Shown: piece after piece, positions 17,217 through 24,319 of the stretch
Numbering within the stretch: the first letter of the stretch is position 1
Layout: the number at the start of each line of letters is the position of its first letter
Source: M0108 sp937862735
Lineage (GTDB): Bacteria; Pseudomonadota; Gammaproteobacteria; Chromatiales; Chromatiaceae
Direction of reading: 5' to 3'
Assembly (NCBI GenBank): GCA_937862735.1
Contig: CALMDH010000304.1
Coordinates: 30,155-94,154, forward strand
DNA: 64,000 bases
Program-made: the position numbers and the translations under genes
Notes under the pieces: model-generated
Told to the model about the DNA's origin: nothing
Databases searched by the model: none
Seen by the model: only the letters and a program-made list of their open reading frames with translations

Positions 17217-17612
17217 ATGTTTGCAAATGCGCAGATGATGGGCACTGACACCGCCTTCCCGGACGTCTGCCTAACCCCCAGTCCCGCTGGCCCGGTACCG
17301 GTACCCTATCCGAACATCGCCATGGGGCCCATGGCGGTCCCCAACGTGCCCAACATCCTCTTCATGGGTACGCCCGCGCACAACCTGGGGACCACCATCC
17401 CCATGACCAACGGCGATAATGCGGGCCTGGCGACGGGCGTCGCCTCGGGGACCGTCATGGGTCCCTCACGCCACCTGACCGGCGCCTTCTCCATCCTGAT
17501 TAAAGGGATGCCGGCCAGCCGCATGACCAGCATGGCACTGCAGAACAATACCAACGCACCAGGTTGTCGGGTGGTCCCGAGCCAGACGAAAATTCTGATG
17601 TTGGCGCCATAA
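17217..17612 (+). CDS. DUF4150 PAAR-like spike tip protein
   Basis: DUF4150 proteins are PAAR-like: they are thought to sharpen the VgrG tip and can carry toxin domains. The 131-residue product has the expected segments: FPDVCLTPSPAGPVPVPYPN, then NILFMGTPAHNLGTTIPMTNGD and GTVMGPSRHLTGAFSILIKGMPASR. It stops right after the domain, so there is no fused C-terminal toxin. AGGAG (17204-17208) lies 8 bases upstream of the ATG. The gene is read in the same direction as DUF3540 and probably shares its message. Confidence 0.87.
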   Translation: MFANAQMMGTDTAFPDVCLTPSPAGPVPVPYPNIAMGPMAVPNVPNILFMGTPAHNLGTTIPMTNGDNAGLATGVASGTVMGPSRHLTGAFSILIKGMPASRMTSMALQNNTNAPGCRVVPSQTKILMLAP

Positions 17613-17661
17613 GAGCATTTTGACCGTTCACCGACCTGATCATCCGAGCGAGAATGGGCCT

Positions 17662-18135
17662 ATGTCCAATGCGAGCGAGCTTTACGACCGTGATTATCAC
17701 GTCTGGGCGCAGAAACAGATCGAGCTGTTGAGCGCCAGGCGTTTTACCGATCTGGACGTCGTGCACCTTGTTGAGGAGCTGGCAGAGATGGGACGCAGCG
17801 AGCGCAACGAATTGGAAAATCGTCTTGTGGTCCTTCTAGCCCATCTCCTGAAATGGGAATTTCAATACGGCCAGCTCTCCGATCGCTGGCAGGAATTCAA
17901 GGGTGACTCTTGGCGGACCACGATCCTCGGCCAGCGTGATCGAATCGCCAAACGGCTGGAAAAATCGCCTGGGCTCAGGCCTGTTCTCGGGGATCTGATC
18001 GAAGAGGCCTATCAGGACGCGGCCAGATTGGCGGCGAAAGAGACTGGCATCCCTTTTGACCGTTTCCCACCTCTCTGCCCATACACGCAGGTGCAGATCC
18101 TGGATGAAGAGTTTTTTCCCGAGCACGCTGGTTAA
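17662..18135 (+). CDS. DUF29 family protein
   Basis: The 157-residue product fits DUF29: ASELYDRDYHVWAQKQIELL at the start, DLDVVHLVEELAEMGRSERNEL, HLLKWEFQYGQ, and a C-terminal half with AYQDAARLAAKETGI. DUF29 proteins are small, helical and of unknown function. They are abundant in cyanobacteria and purple bacteria, often in accessory regions. ATG 17662 is chosen over a TTG at 17620 because the family starts near the aromatic LYDxD motif. It lies 49 bases after the DUF4150 gene, where an effector or immunity gene would be expected, but nothing in it shows either role. Confidence 0.75.
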   Translation: MSNASELYDRDYHVWAQKQIELLSARRFTDLDVVHLVEELAEMGRSERNELENRLVVLLAHLLKWEFQYGQLSDRWQEFKGDSWRTTILGQRDRIAKRLEKSPGLRPVLGDLIEEAYQDAARLAAKETGIPFDRFPPLCPYTQVQILDEEFFPEHAG

Positions 18136-18398
18136 ACCTGGCCATCCAAGGATTTCCTGTACCGTCCCGAAGCTTGCGCACCACTTCTAGTGGCGAGCGG
18201 CCCTCGGGAATCAGGTTGACTAGAGGTACCCAAGGCCCTGCCAACACCCTAGCTGCAACGGGGACGAACCACCTGAGGATGTGACTGTCTCGATGCTCAC
18301 TGCGCTTGCTGAAATCCGGAATCAACGGTTTTCAGCCTAGTCTGTCGATGGTCAGGCGTGCCGGCGACAATCCTGGCCATCAGCCGGAACGAGGTTAA
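18136..18398. other. Non-coding gap between the DUF29 and FHA-SLT genes
   Basis: This 263-base stretch holds no convincing gene. On the minus strand a frame is open from about 18325 into the DUF29 gene and its first 60 codons have protein-like composition, but I recognise no family. It may be the remnant of an inserted gene. No clear promoter or terminator is visible. Confidence 0.4.
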
Positions 18399-19862
18399 AT
18401 GCCTAACATCGAAGAGACCATTCTCGCCCATCACGGGTCCGTGCCGGATTCGCTCCCGGCGATCGAGGTCGAATACCAGGATGGCCGTAACATCACCTGT
18501 CGGGCCTATTACCGCCAAGCACTCCTGATTGGCCGCGGCGATGACTGCGCGCTGCGGATCATGCATGCCGAGGTGAGCCGCCATCATCTGGCGATCTATC
18601 CCGAGGGAGGGCAATGGTGGGCGCGTGATCTCAGCAGCCGCAACGGCACCCTGATCGACGGGCAACGGATCGATGCGGTGCCGCTGCACGGGACGACCAC
18701 TCTGTCCCTGGGCGGCGGGGGGCCGAAGATCAAACTGATCCTGCCCAAACTGGGCGCGGATCGGCCCGAGCAACACTCCCTGGAGCAGATCGCCCGGCAT
18801 TACTTCGATGCCAGCCAGGGGGATGGGGCCGGGGAACACACCCTGATGGTGAGGCAAGCCTTTTCCGACCTGAAGCGGCGGCAGCGCACCCTCTACCTTG
18901 GCCTGATCGGCTTCGTCCTCTTGCTGTTGATGCTGGTCGGTAGCTTTGCCATCTACCAGCACTTGCAGTTGGAACATACCGCCAGGCTGGCCAACGACAT
19001 CTTCTACGACATGAAGGAGATCGAGTTGCAGATCGCCAATCTGGAGGCGAGCGTCGATGCGGAGGCCTCCGCCGAGCTGAAGGCCCAGGTGGCGGAATCG
19101 AAGCGGCGACTTGCGTCCATGCGGGAGCGCTACGACCTCTTCGTGGAACAGATCCAGGCCGCGCGCCCGGTCCCGCTGAATACGGAAGACAAACTGATCC
19201 TGCACATGGCCAGGGTCTTTGGCGAAACGGAAGTAGATGTCCCCGAGGAATTCGCCGCGGAGGTCAAGACCTATATCCGCAAATGGCAGTCCTCACCAAG
19301 GTTGCCCCGCGCCATCCGCCGACTCCATGAAAACGGCTATGCCCCGACGATCCAGCGGGCGCTCACGGACCAGGGCCTGCCGCCTCAATTCCTTTATCTG
19401 GCGATGCAGGAAAGCAATTTTCAGCCAGAGATCGTCGGCCCCCCCACCCGCTACGGTCGCGCCAAGGGCATGTGGCAGTTCATCCCGGAAACCGCCCGTC
19501 GTTACGGCCTACAGCCCGGCCCCCTGCAAAGTCTCGGGGAATACGACCCGGCGGATGAGCGGCACGATTTCACCAAATCGACCCTGGCGGCGGCGAAATA
19601 TCTGAAGGATATCTACCGCACCGATGCCCAGGCCTCGGGTCTTTTGGTCATGGCCTCCTACAACTGGGGGGAGGGCAACGTCATCAAGCGCTTGCGCCAG
19701 ATGCCAGAAAATCCTCGCGATCGCAACTTCTGGTTACTCTTGCGGGAGCACAAGATCCCCCAAGAGACCTATGACTATGTCTTCTACATCTTTTCGGCGG
19801 CGGTGATCGGCGAGAATCCGAGCCTCTTCGGCTTTGACTTCAAGAATCCCTTGACCCCTTGA
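18399..19862 (+). CDS. FHA domain-transmembrane-lytic transglycosylase fusion
   Basis: The 487-residue product combines three parts. Residues about 40-110 form an FHA phosphothreonine-binding domain (LLIGRGDDCALRI, EVSRHHLAIY, DLSSRNGTLIDG). Residues 165-188 are a single membrane helix, followed by a periplasmic coiled coil (about 195-245). Residues about 320-450 form an SLT lytic transglycosylase domain with the catalytic glutamate E338 in AMQESNF, then KGMWQFIPETARRYG and ASYNWGEGN. The FHA part would face the cytoplasm and the enzyme the peptidoglycan. Located between the spike cassette and the kinase operon, it could open the wall for T6SS assembly under phospho-control. That role is inference; the domains are clear. 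Confidence 0.85.
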   Translation: MPNIEETILAHHGSVPDSLPAIEVEYQDGRNITCRAYYRQALLIGRGDDCALRIMHAEVSRHHLAIYPEGGQWWARDLSSRNGTLIDGQRIDAVPLHGTTTLSLGGGGPKIKLILPKLGADRPEQHSLEQIARHYFDASQGDGAGEHTLMVRQAFSDLKRRQRTLYLGLIGFVLLLLMLVGSFAIYQHLQLEHTARLANDIFYDMKEIELQIANLEASVDAEASAELKAQVAESKRRLASMRERYDLFVEQIQAARPVPLNTEDKLILHMARVFGETEVDVPEEFAAEVKTYIRKWQSSPRLPRAIRRLHENGYAPTIQRALTDQGLPPQFLYLAMQESNFQPEIVGPPTRYGRAKGMWQFIPETARRYGLQPGPLQSLGEYDPADERHDFTKSTLAAAKYLKDIYRTDAQASGLLVMASYNWGEGNVIKRLRQMPENPRDRNFWLLLREHKIPQETYDYVFYIFSAAVIGENPSLFGFDFKNPLTP

Positions 19863-19907
19863 TCCCATGAGGATTGAGCGCGGGGGGACACTGGGGGGAG
19901 CGGGAAG

Positions 19908-20963
19908 GTGGGCCTTGATACCCTGACCCCCGCGGTGATGCGGCTAGGAAGGGGGAAGACAACTCCCTCGGCTGACGGAGTCCCCTCAGGCTGGGCGGGT
20001 TATGCCTGGTCGATCCTGGCAGCGGTTGTCATCCTTGGTGGATGTGCCACGACCGGCCCATGGTCAAGTGACCCACGTACCCTATCCCCACCCCAGGATG
20101 AGGAGGGAATACACGGAATACAGGAAATACAGGGAGTACAGGGAATCGAGTCCTTGGTCACCACTGGCGACCCTTTTCGCCATCTCATCCTTAGGCACCC
20201 TGGCCTCGGGCAGCCGGATGGGGAGAGGGAGATCATGGAGAAACAGAAGAACATGGTGATGGGGGAGAATGGCGAGAATGAGGAGAACGGGGTGATGGGG
20301 GAGAATGGCGAGAATGAGGAGAACGGGGTGATGGGGGAGATCAGGGAACTCCACGTCTATCTCGAAGGCGATGGCCGACCCTGGCTGACCCGCTATCAGG
20401 TCGCCTCCGATCCTACCGGTCAAGACCTCCTGGCGCTGCGGCTAATGGCGCGGGACCCGGTGGCCAGCATCTACCTCGGTCGGCCCTGCTATCACGGCCT
20501 CGCGGGGGACCCCGGCTGCCAACCCTGGTGGTGGACCCATGGTCGTTACAGCCCAGAGGTCGTCCGGACCCTGGTGGCGGCCATCAGGGGCATCCTCCCG
20601 CCACGCCCGCCAGCCCGAATCACCTTGATCGGCTACAGCGGTGGCGGGGTCCTTGCCCTGCTGATGGCGCCCCATCTGGAAGGGGTCGTGCAGGTGATCA
20701 CCATCGCCGCCAATCTGGATACCGACGCCTGGGCTGAATACCACCGTTACAGCCCCTTGAGCGGATCGCTCAATCCCTCCCGTCAGGCACCCTTGGATGA
20801 GGGCATCCGCCAACTGCACCTGATCGGGGATCAGGACGCCAGGGTCCCCCTCGCCAGCCTCACCGCCTACCTAGCCCGCAACCCCAAGGTGACCCTCAGG
20901 ATCCTTCCCGGCTTCGATCACCACTGCTGCTGGGAGGAACACTGGCCTGACATCTTAAGGTAA
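19908..20963 (+). CDS. Lipoprotein alpha/beta hydrolase with repeat-rich insert
   Basis: The 351-residue product has a lipoprotein signal (hydrophobic run 35-44, cysteine C46 in LGGCAT). A low-complexity insert follows (about 67-145), then an alpha/beta-hydrolase fold. The nucleophile elbow is GYSGGG with S244; a candidate acid lies in LIGDQDARVPL and a candidate histidine in GFDHHCCWEEHW. The substrate is unknown; an esterase or lipase anchored in the envelope is plausible. The start is GTG 19908 after a GGGAGCGGGAAG run; ATG 19938 is possible. It lies 45 bases after the FHA-SLT gene and may share its message. Confidence 0.75.
   Translation: MGLDTLTPAVMRLGRGKTTPSADGVPSGWAGYAWSILAAVVILGGCATTGPWSSDPRTLSPPQDEEGIHGIQEIQGVQGIESLVTTGDPFRHLILRHPGLGQPDGEREIMEKQKNMVMGENGENEENGVMGENGENEENGVMGEIRELHVYLEGDGRPWLTRYQVASDPTGQDLLALRLMARDPVASIYLGRPCYHGLAGDPGCQPWWWTHGRYSPEVVRTLVAAIRGILPPRPPARITLIGYSGGGVLALLMAPHLEGVVQVITIAANLDTDAWAEYHRYSPLSGSLNPSRQAPLDEGIRQLHLIGDQDARVPLASLTAYLARNPKVTLRILPGFDHHCCWEEHWPDILR
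20106..20150 (+). repeat. Five 9-base tandem units in the hydrolase gene
   Basis: Units of the form GGAATACAG repeat five times with one- to three-base changes (20106, 20115, 20124, 20133 and 20142). In frame they encode triplets GIH, GIQ, EIQ, GVQ and GIE. Unit length is a multiple of three, so copy changes alter length without breaking the frame. Confidence 0.85.
20256..20339 (+). repeat. Perfect 36-base tandem repeat in the hydrolase gene
   Basis: Two identical 36-base units (20256-20291 and 20292-20327) are followed by 12 bases of a third. They encode VMGENGENEENG twice, then VMGE. Perfect identity points to recent slippage or to copy-number variability. The insert is acidic and polar and lies before the catalytic fold. 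Confidence 0.93.
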
Positions 20964-20973
20964 CCCATGCCTT

Positions 20974-21020
20974 GGAAGGCGTTCCTTCCCTGAGGATCGG
21001 CCGACCTTGAGGGTCGGCCG
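20974..21020. terminator. Two stem-loops between convergent genes
   Basis: GGAAGG (20974-20979) pairs with CCTTCC (20984-20989) across CGTT. A stronger stem, CGGCCGACC (20998-21006), pairs with GGTCGGCCG (21012-21020) across five bases. They sit between the hydrolase (+) and autotransporter (-) stops, where a bidirectional terminator is expected. There is no T-tract, so termination is inferred from position and stem strength. Confidence 0.5.
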
Positions 21021-21066
21021 ACCCACCGCCGGGTGACCGGACGCAATCGGATTCGACTAGGCGCGA

Positions 21067-23223
21067 TCAGAACGCGACACTGACGCCGGCTGTGACAATT
21101 TGCTCGGTGTAGTCCTGCATCCCCAGAGCGGCCTGATAGCTAAGGAAAGCGGTACGCCCCTGTCCGAATTGGGCCCCTACACCCAGGCCGAGCCTGACGA
21201 GATCGGTTTCCAGGGCATCGACCGGCAGGATAAAGCCGAACTGGTTGGGATCATTGGCGAAATAGCCTGTTACCTCTTCGTCGCCATCCTCGAACTCATG
21301 TTCCCACTGGACCCAGCCCTGGAGGCTAAGGACGGCGCTGCGCGTACTGATCGAGCGGGAAACCTGGGTGCCCAGGATCGACTTGAAGGAGATGGCATCC
21401 TGTCCCTGGATGATCAGATCCAGGCCATCCGCGCCCTCTTCGCGATAACTGTCGAGGGAGGCGCTGGTGTATTGCAGGCGGCCGTACAGATCGAAGATGG
21501 TGCCACCGTGGATCAGGTCATAACCGGCGCCGAACATCAGGGTGTATTGATCGCCATCGAAACCCGCGTTGGCCGTCCGCTTGGCCCCCAACAGGCTGTA
21601 TTCGATATTGCGGTCCTGGTCGTAACGGTCCCAGCCATAGGTGGCGGAGCCTTCGAGATAGAAATGCTCGGTGGGGTAATAGGTCCCATAGACGGACATA
21701 CTCCAGCTATCATCATCCAGGGTCCCGCCATCGGCATCGATATCGACGCCCGTGCTGGTGTAGCCCAAGGCCGCACCCAGGATCAGACCATTGGTAAAGC
21801 GGTAATCCGCGCCCGCGGTCAGGCCCAGTCGATCGTAGTCAAAACCATCCTCGTTGATCGATTGATCTTTCTTACCCCACTGGACATCACCGGTGATGAA
21901 AAGGCCCAGACGCTCGAAAGGCCAGTCCTCATCGGCGCTGGCGCCACCACCGCTCTCCCGCCCCGGCTTGAAGGCCTGTTCCAACATACTGCCGGAGAAG
22001 GTCTGATCGGCAAGGCCCACCTTCAGCCCGCCAAGACTGACACCCCTGGCGCCGCGCCGCAGTTCTCTGAGCCGCTCCACCAGATTGATGACCTGAAGGG
22101 ATGAAATCTGGGTCATGAGCTTGCGGGGGGCGCTGGCTTGCTCTGGCGTCAGGGCGACAATCCCCTGCACCGCCGCCTGGGGATCCTCCCCGGTGGCGGC
22201 CAGCAGCTTGCGGCACTGGGCCAACAGGTCCTGCTCGCCCGCGGTCAAGGGACGCTGCTGACCGATCGCGTTCAGGCGGGGACAGAGGGAATCGAGCGCC
22301 CCGCCGACGGAGATTTGTCCTGGCGTCAAGCCGGGCAGCCCGGCGAGGGGTGAGGAGACCAGGGCGGAGAATTCGACCCAGTCCCCCGTCTGCGCCAGGG
22401 TCGCACGGACACGGAATTGGGTTTCTTTGCCGGGGGTCAGCACGGTGGTCGCTTGGCCGGCGGCATTGGTCGTCCCCGCGGTCGTGGAGAGACTGCCATC
22501 GCCCTGTTCGATGGTCCAGCGCACCTCCTGGCCCGTGATCGGCCCCGCAGCGCCGGAGACGAGCACCACAAAGGGCTGCAGGGGTTGGCGGGAACTGGCC
22601 AACTGACCATCGCCCGATACCACGGAGATCAGGCTCTGGGTCGCATCGATAATCGTCATGCTAGCCGACGCGTTGCACGGGAAGTCAGCGGCAGCAGTGG
22701 CAAAGGGATAATTGCAGGTCGTGCTGGTCAGGACCGCGACCTCGCTGCCCTCGATGAAGTTATCGGCGGTGGCCCGGATCGGAATGGCTACCTGGCCTTC
22801 GGCCAAGCCGATTTTGTCGCAATCCGGACCGGGGACGAGTTGGATTTCGAGAGGATTATTCCAACCCTCGACCTGATAATCCTGGCCAAAAATCGCCGTT
22901 CCCCCAAAGGCGTTGCTGACCCTGACGACGGTGCTCTCCAGGGAGCAGCGATATTCGGGATCGCTGACCCTGACCAGGAAGCTGCCGGGGGGACCACCCT
23001 CTTGAATGCTGGCGGGATTGGCGGTGATCGTCACCTGGGGCTGGGCCAGCGGGGAGGCGCCGGGCAGGGCCCAGGCCAGGAGCAGCAGGACCAGGACCGG
23101 CCAGGTCCCTGGACCTTTCCGACCGGTGAATCCGACTCCAGCGCCAACTGGTGGTAGCTGAGGGCCCTGGCAGGGCTCCGCTGACGGCCTCGGGCAACAA
23201 AACGCTTTCATCTTATCTAACAT
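21067..23223 (-). CDS. Autotransporter-like outer-membrane beta-barrel protein
   Basis: The 718-residue product has a long N-terminal leader with a hydrophobic run (about 42-60, LVLLLLAWALPGASPLAQ). A Calx-beta-like segment follows (about 62-195), then an Ig/Big-like segment (about 200-290; GPITGQEVRWTIEQGDGS) and a helical part. The autotransporter-type barrel (about 430-718) has alternating aromatic strands such as YDRLGLTAGADYRF and ends GVSVAF with a terminal phenylalanine. It is the last gene of a three-gene minus-strand operon starting with the PpkA-type kinase. A surface adhesin or envelope sensor partner is plausible; no protease or lipase passenger is visible. Confidence 0.82.
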   Translation of the reverse strand: MLDKMKAFCCPRPSAEPCQGPQLPPVGAGVGFTGRKGPGTWPVLVLLLLAWALPGASPLAQPQVTITANPASIQEGGPPGSFLVRVSDPEYRCSLESTVVRVSNAFGGTAIFGQDYQVEGWNNPLEIQLVPGPDCDKIGLAEGQVAIPIRATADNFIEGSEVAVLTSTTCNYPFATAAADFPCNASASMTIIDATQSLISVVSGDGQLASSRQPLQPFVVLVSGAAGPITGQEVRWTIEQGDGSLSTTAGTTNAAGQATTVLTPGKETQFRVRATLAQTGDWVEFSALVSSPLAGLPGLTPGQISVGGALDSLCPRLNAIGQQRPLTAGEQDLLAQCRKLLAATGEDPQAAVQGIVALTPEQASAPRKLMTQISSLQVINLVERLRELRRGARGVSLGGLKVGLADQTFSGSMLEQAFKPGRESGGGASADEDWPFERLGLFITGDVQWGKKDQSINEDGFDYDRLGLTAGADYRFTNGLILGAALGYTSTGVDIDADGGTLDDDSWSMSVYGTYYPTEHFYLEGSATYGWDRYDQDRNIEYSLLGAKRTANAGFDGDQYTLMFGAGYDLIHGGTIFDLYGRLQYTSASLDSYREEGADGLDLIIQGQDAISFKSILGTQVSRSISTRSAVLSLQGWVQWEHEFEDGDEEVTGYFANDPNQFGFILPVDALETDLVRLGLGVGAQFGQGRTAFLSYQAALGMQDYTEQIVTAGVSVAF

Positions 23224-23268
23224 GCCTTTAGTCCCCTTCTGGATGACGCCTCTCGGCGTCCTGTGATG

Positions 23269-24288
23269 CTATTTCTGAGCGATAACCGGCGTCGCGACGC
23301 TGAGCACCCGTTCGAGGCTCTCCGCGGCGATCCGCTGGGTCTCGGCCTCCTGGGTGAGCGCGACATACTGATCGATCAGGCGCCGATCGGCGCGGATGAC
23401 CGGTTTGGCCTGGTCGAGAAGCCGGGATTCCTGGCTGCGCATGACGATTTCATCCTTGGCGCGATCGCGGGCCGTTTCGGCTTGGGCCAATTCCTGATGG
23501 CGGGTACGCGAGGCCGTGGCGATCTGCTGGAGTTCGGCCTGCGCCGGCTGGAGGGCGGTTGGGGGTTTGTCCGCGGGGCTACCCGCCTTGGGGGCCGGCG
23601 TGGCGGGACGGTGCCTGGATTCCGCCAGGACCTGGGACAGATAGACCACCTTGTCTTTCGGCAGACCAGCGGCCTGGCGATACCAGTTCAGGGCCTCAAG
23701 GCGGTCCGTCGCGACCCCGAGGCCCTTCTCGTGAAGGGCACCCAGCCGGAACTGGGCCCGGGCGTTGCCCTGACCGGCGGCCTTGCGATACCACTGGGCC
23801 GCCAGGGCGTAATCCGGGGTGCGGCCCAGACCCCGTTCGTAAATCTCGCCGACATAGGTCTGCGCGGTCGGATCCCCCTGCTCGGCGGCGACCTTCCAGA
23901 CGGCCAGGGCGGTGTCAAAATTGGCGCGATCGAAGAGAACGTACTGGCCGCCAAGGATCTCACAGTCACTGATGGTCTTCTTCACCGGACGGGGGCGGTC
24001 CACCCAGGTCAGGGTCTGTCCCATCTTGCGCATGCGCCCAGGCAGGAGGCAATCGACGACGGTGAGGTCTTCGATGCGGCTGATCACATAGTCAGCGGCC
24101 CCCGGCGCGTCGGCGGTGCCGGAGGCCCGGGCGGAGAGGCTGGCCCGATCGGCTGGCTGACCCTCCGTCGCGCAGCCCCCCCCGACCAAGGACAGGGCCG
24201 CCGCCAGGAGCATCGACACCAGCCCAGCTCCCGCGCCTCTGATCGACATACATCCACTTAGGTCCATATCCGCCGACCTCGCTCTCAT
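23269..24288 (-). CDS. Sel1-repeat lipoprotein
   Basis: The 339-residue product has a lipoprotein signal with cysteine C39 (LVGGGCAT), although later in-frame ATGs at 24267 or 24249 could be the true start. Sel1-type repeats occupy about residues 122-207 (AVWKVAAEQGDPTAQTYVGEIYERGLG; QWYRKAAGQGNARAQFRLG in segments). The C-terminal third is a long helix rich in Q, E and R. Sel1 repeats mediate protein contacts. It starts 31 bases after the kinase stop and ends 45 bases before the autotransporter gene, so the three are probably co-transcribed and may work at the envelope together. Confidence 0.82.
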   Translation of the reverse strand: MRARSADMDLSGCMSIRGAGAGLVSMLLAAALSLVGGGCATEGQPADRASLSARASGTADAPGAADYVISRIEDLTVVDCLLPGRMRKMGQTLTWVDRPRPVKKTISDCEILGGQYVLFDRANFDTALAVWKVAAEQGDPTAQTYVGEIYERGLGRTPDYALAAQWYRKAAGQGNARAQFRLGALHEKGLGVATDRLEALNWYRQAAGLPKDKVVYLSQVLAESRHRPATPAPKAGSPADKPPTALQPAQAELQQIATASRTRHQELAQAETARDRAKDEIVMRSQESRLLDQAKPVIRADRRLIDQYVALTQEAETQRIAAESLERVLSVATPVIAQK

Positions 24289-24319
24289 GTCCAGGCTCAG
24301 CCGAGCACCCCCCTGGATC

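Noticed and set aside
17662..18135. DUF29 protein as a T6SS immunity protein or effector
   Set aside because: Its position is suggestive, but the family is widespread outside T6SS loci and no toxin partner is present.
17975..18325. A minus-strand frame overlapping the end of the DUF29 gene
   Set aside because: The N-terminal part looks protein-like, but no family is recognised and half of it is antisense to DUF29. It is noted only as a possible remnant.
20221..20260. ATG codons inside the low-complexity tract as the true start of the hydrolase
   Set aside because: A good lipoprotein signal lies upstream in the same frame, so the longer product is preferred.
20106..20339. Repeat tracts considered as a CRISPR array
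   Set aside because: Units are contiguous with no unique spacers and lie inside a coding frame.
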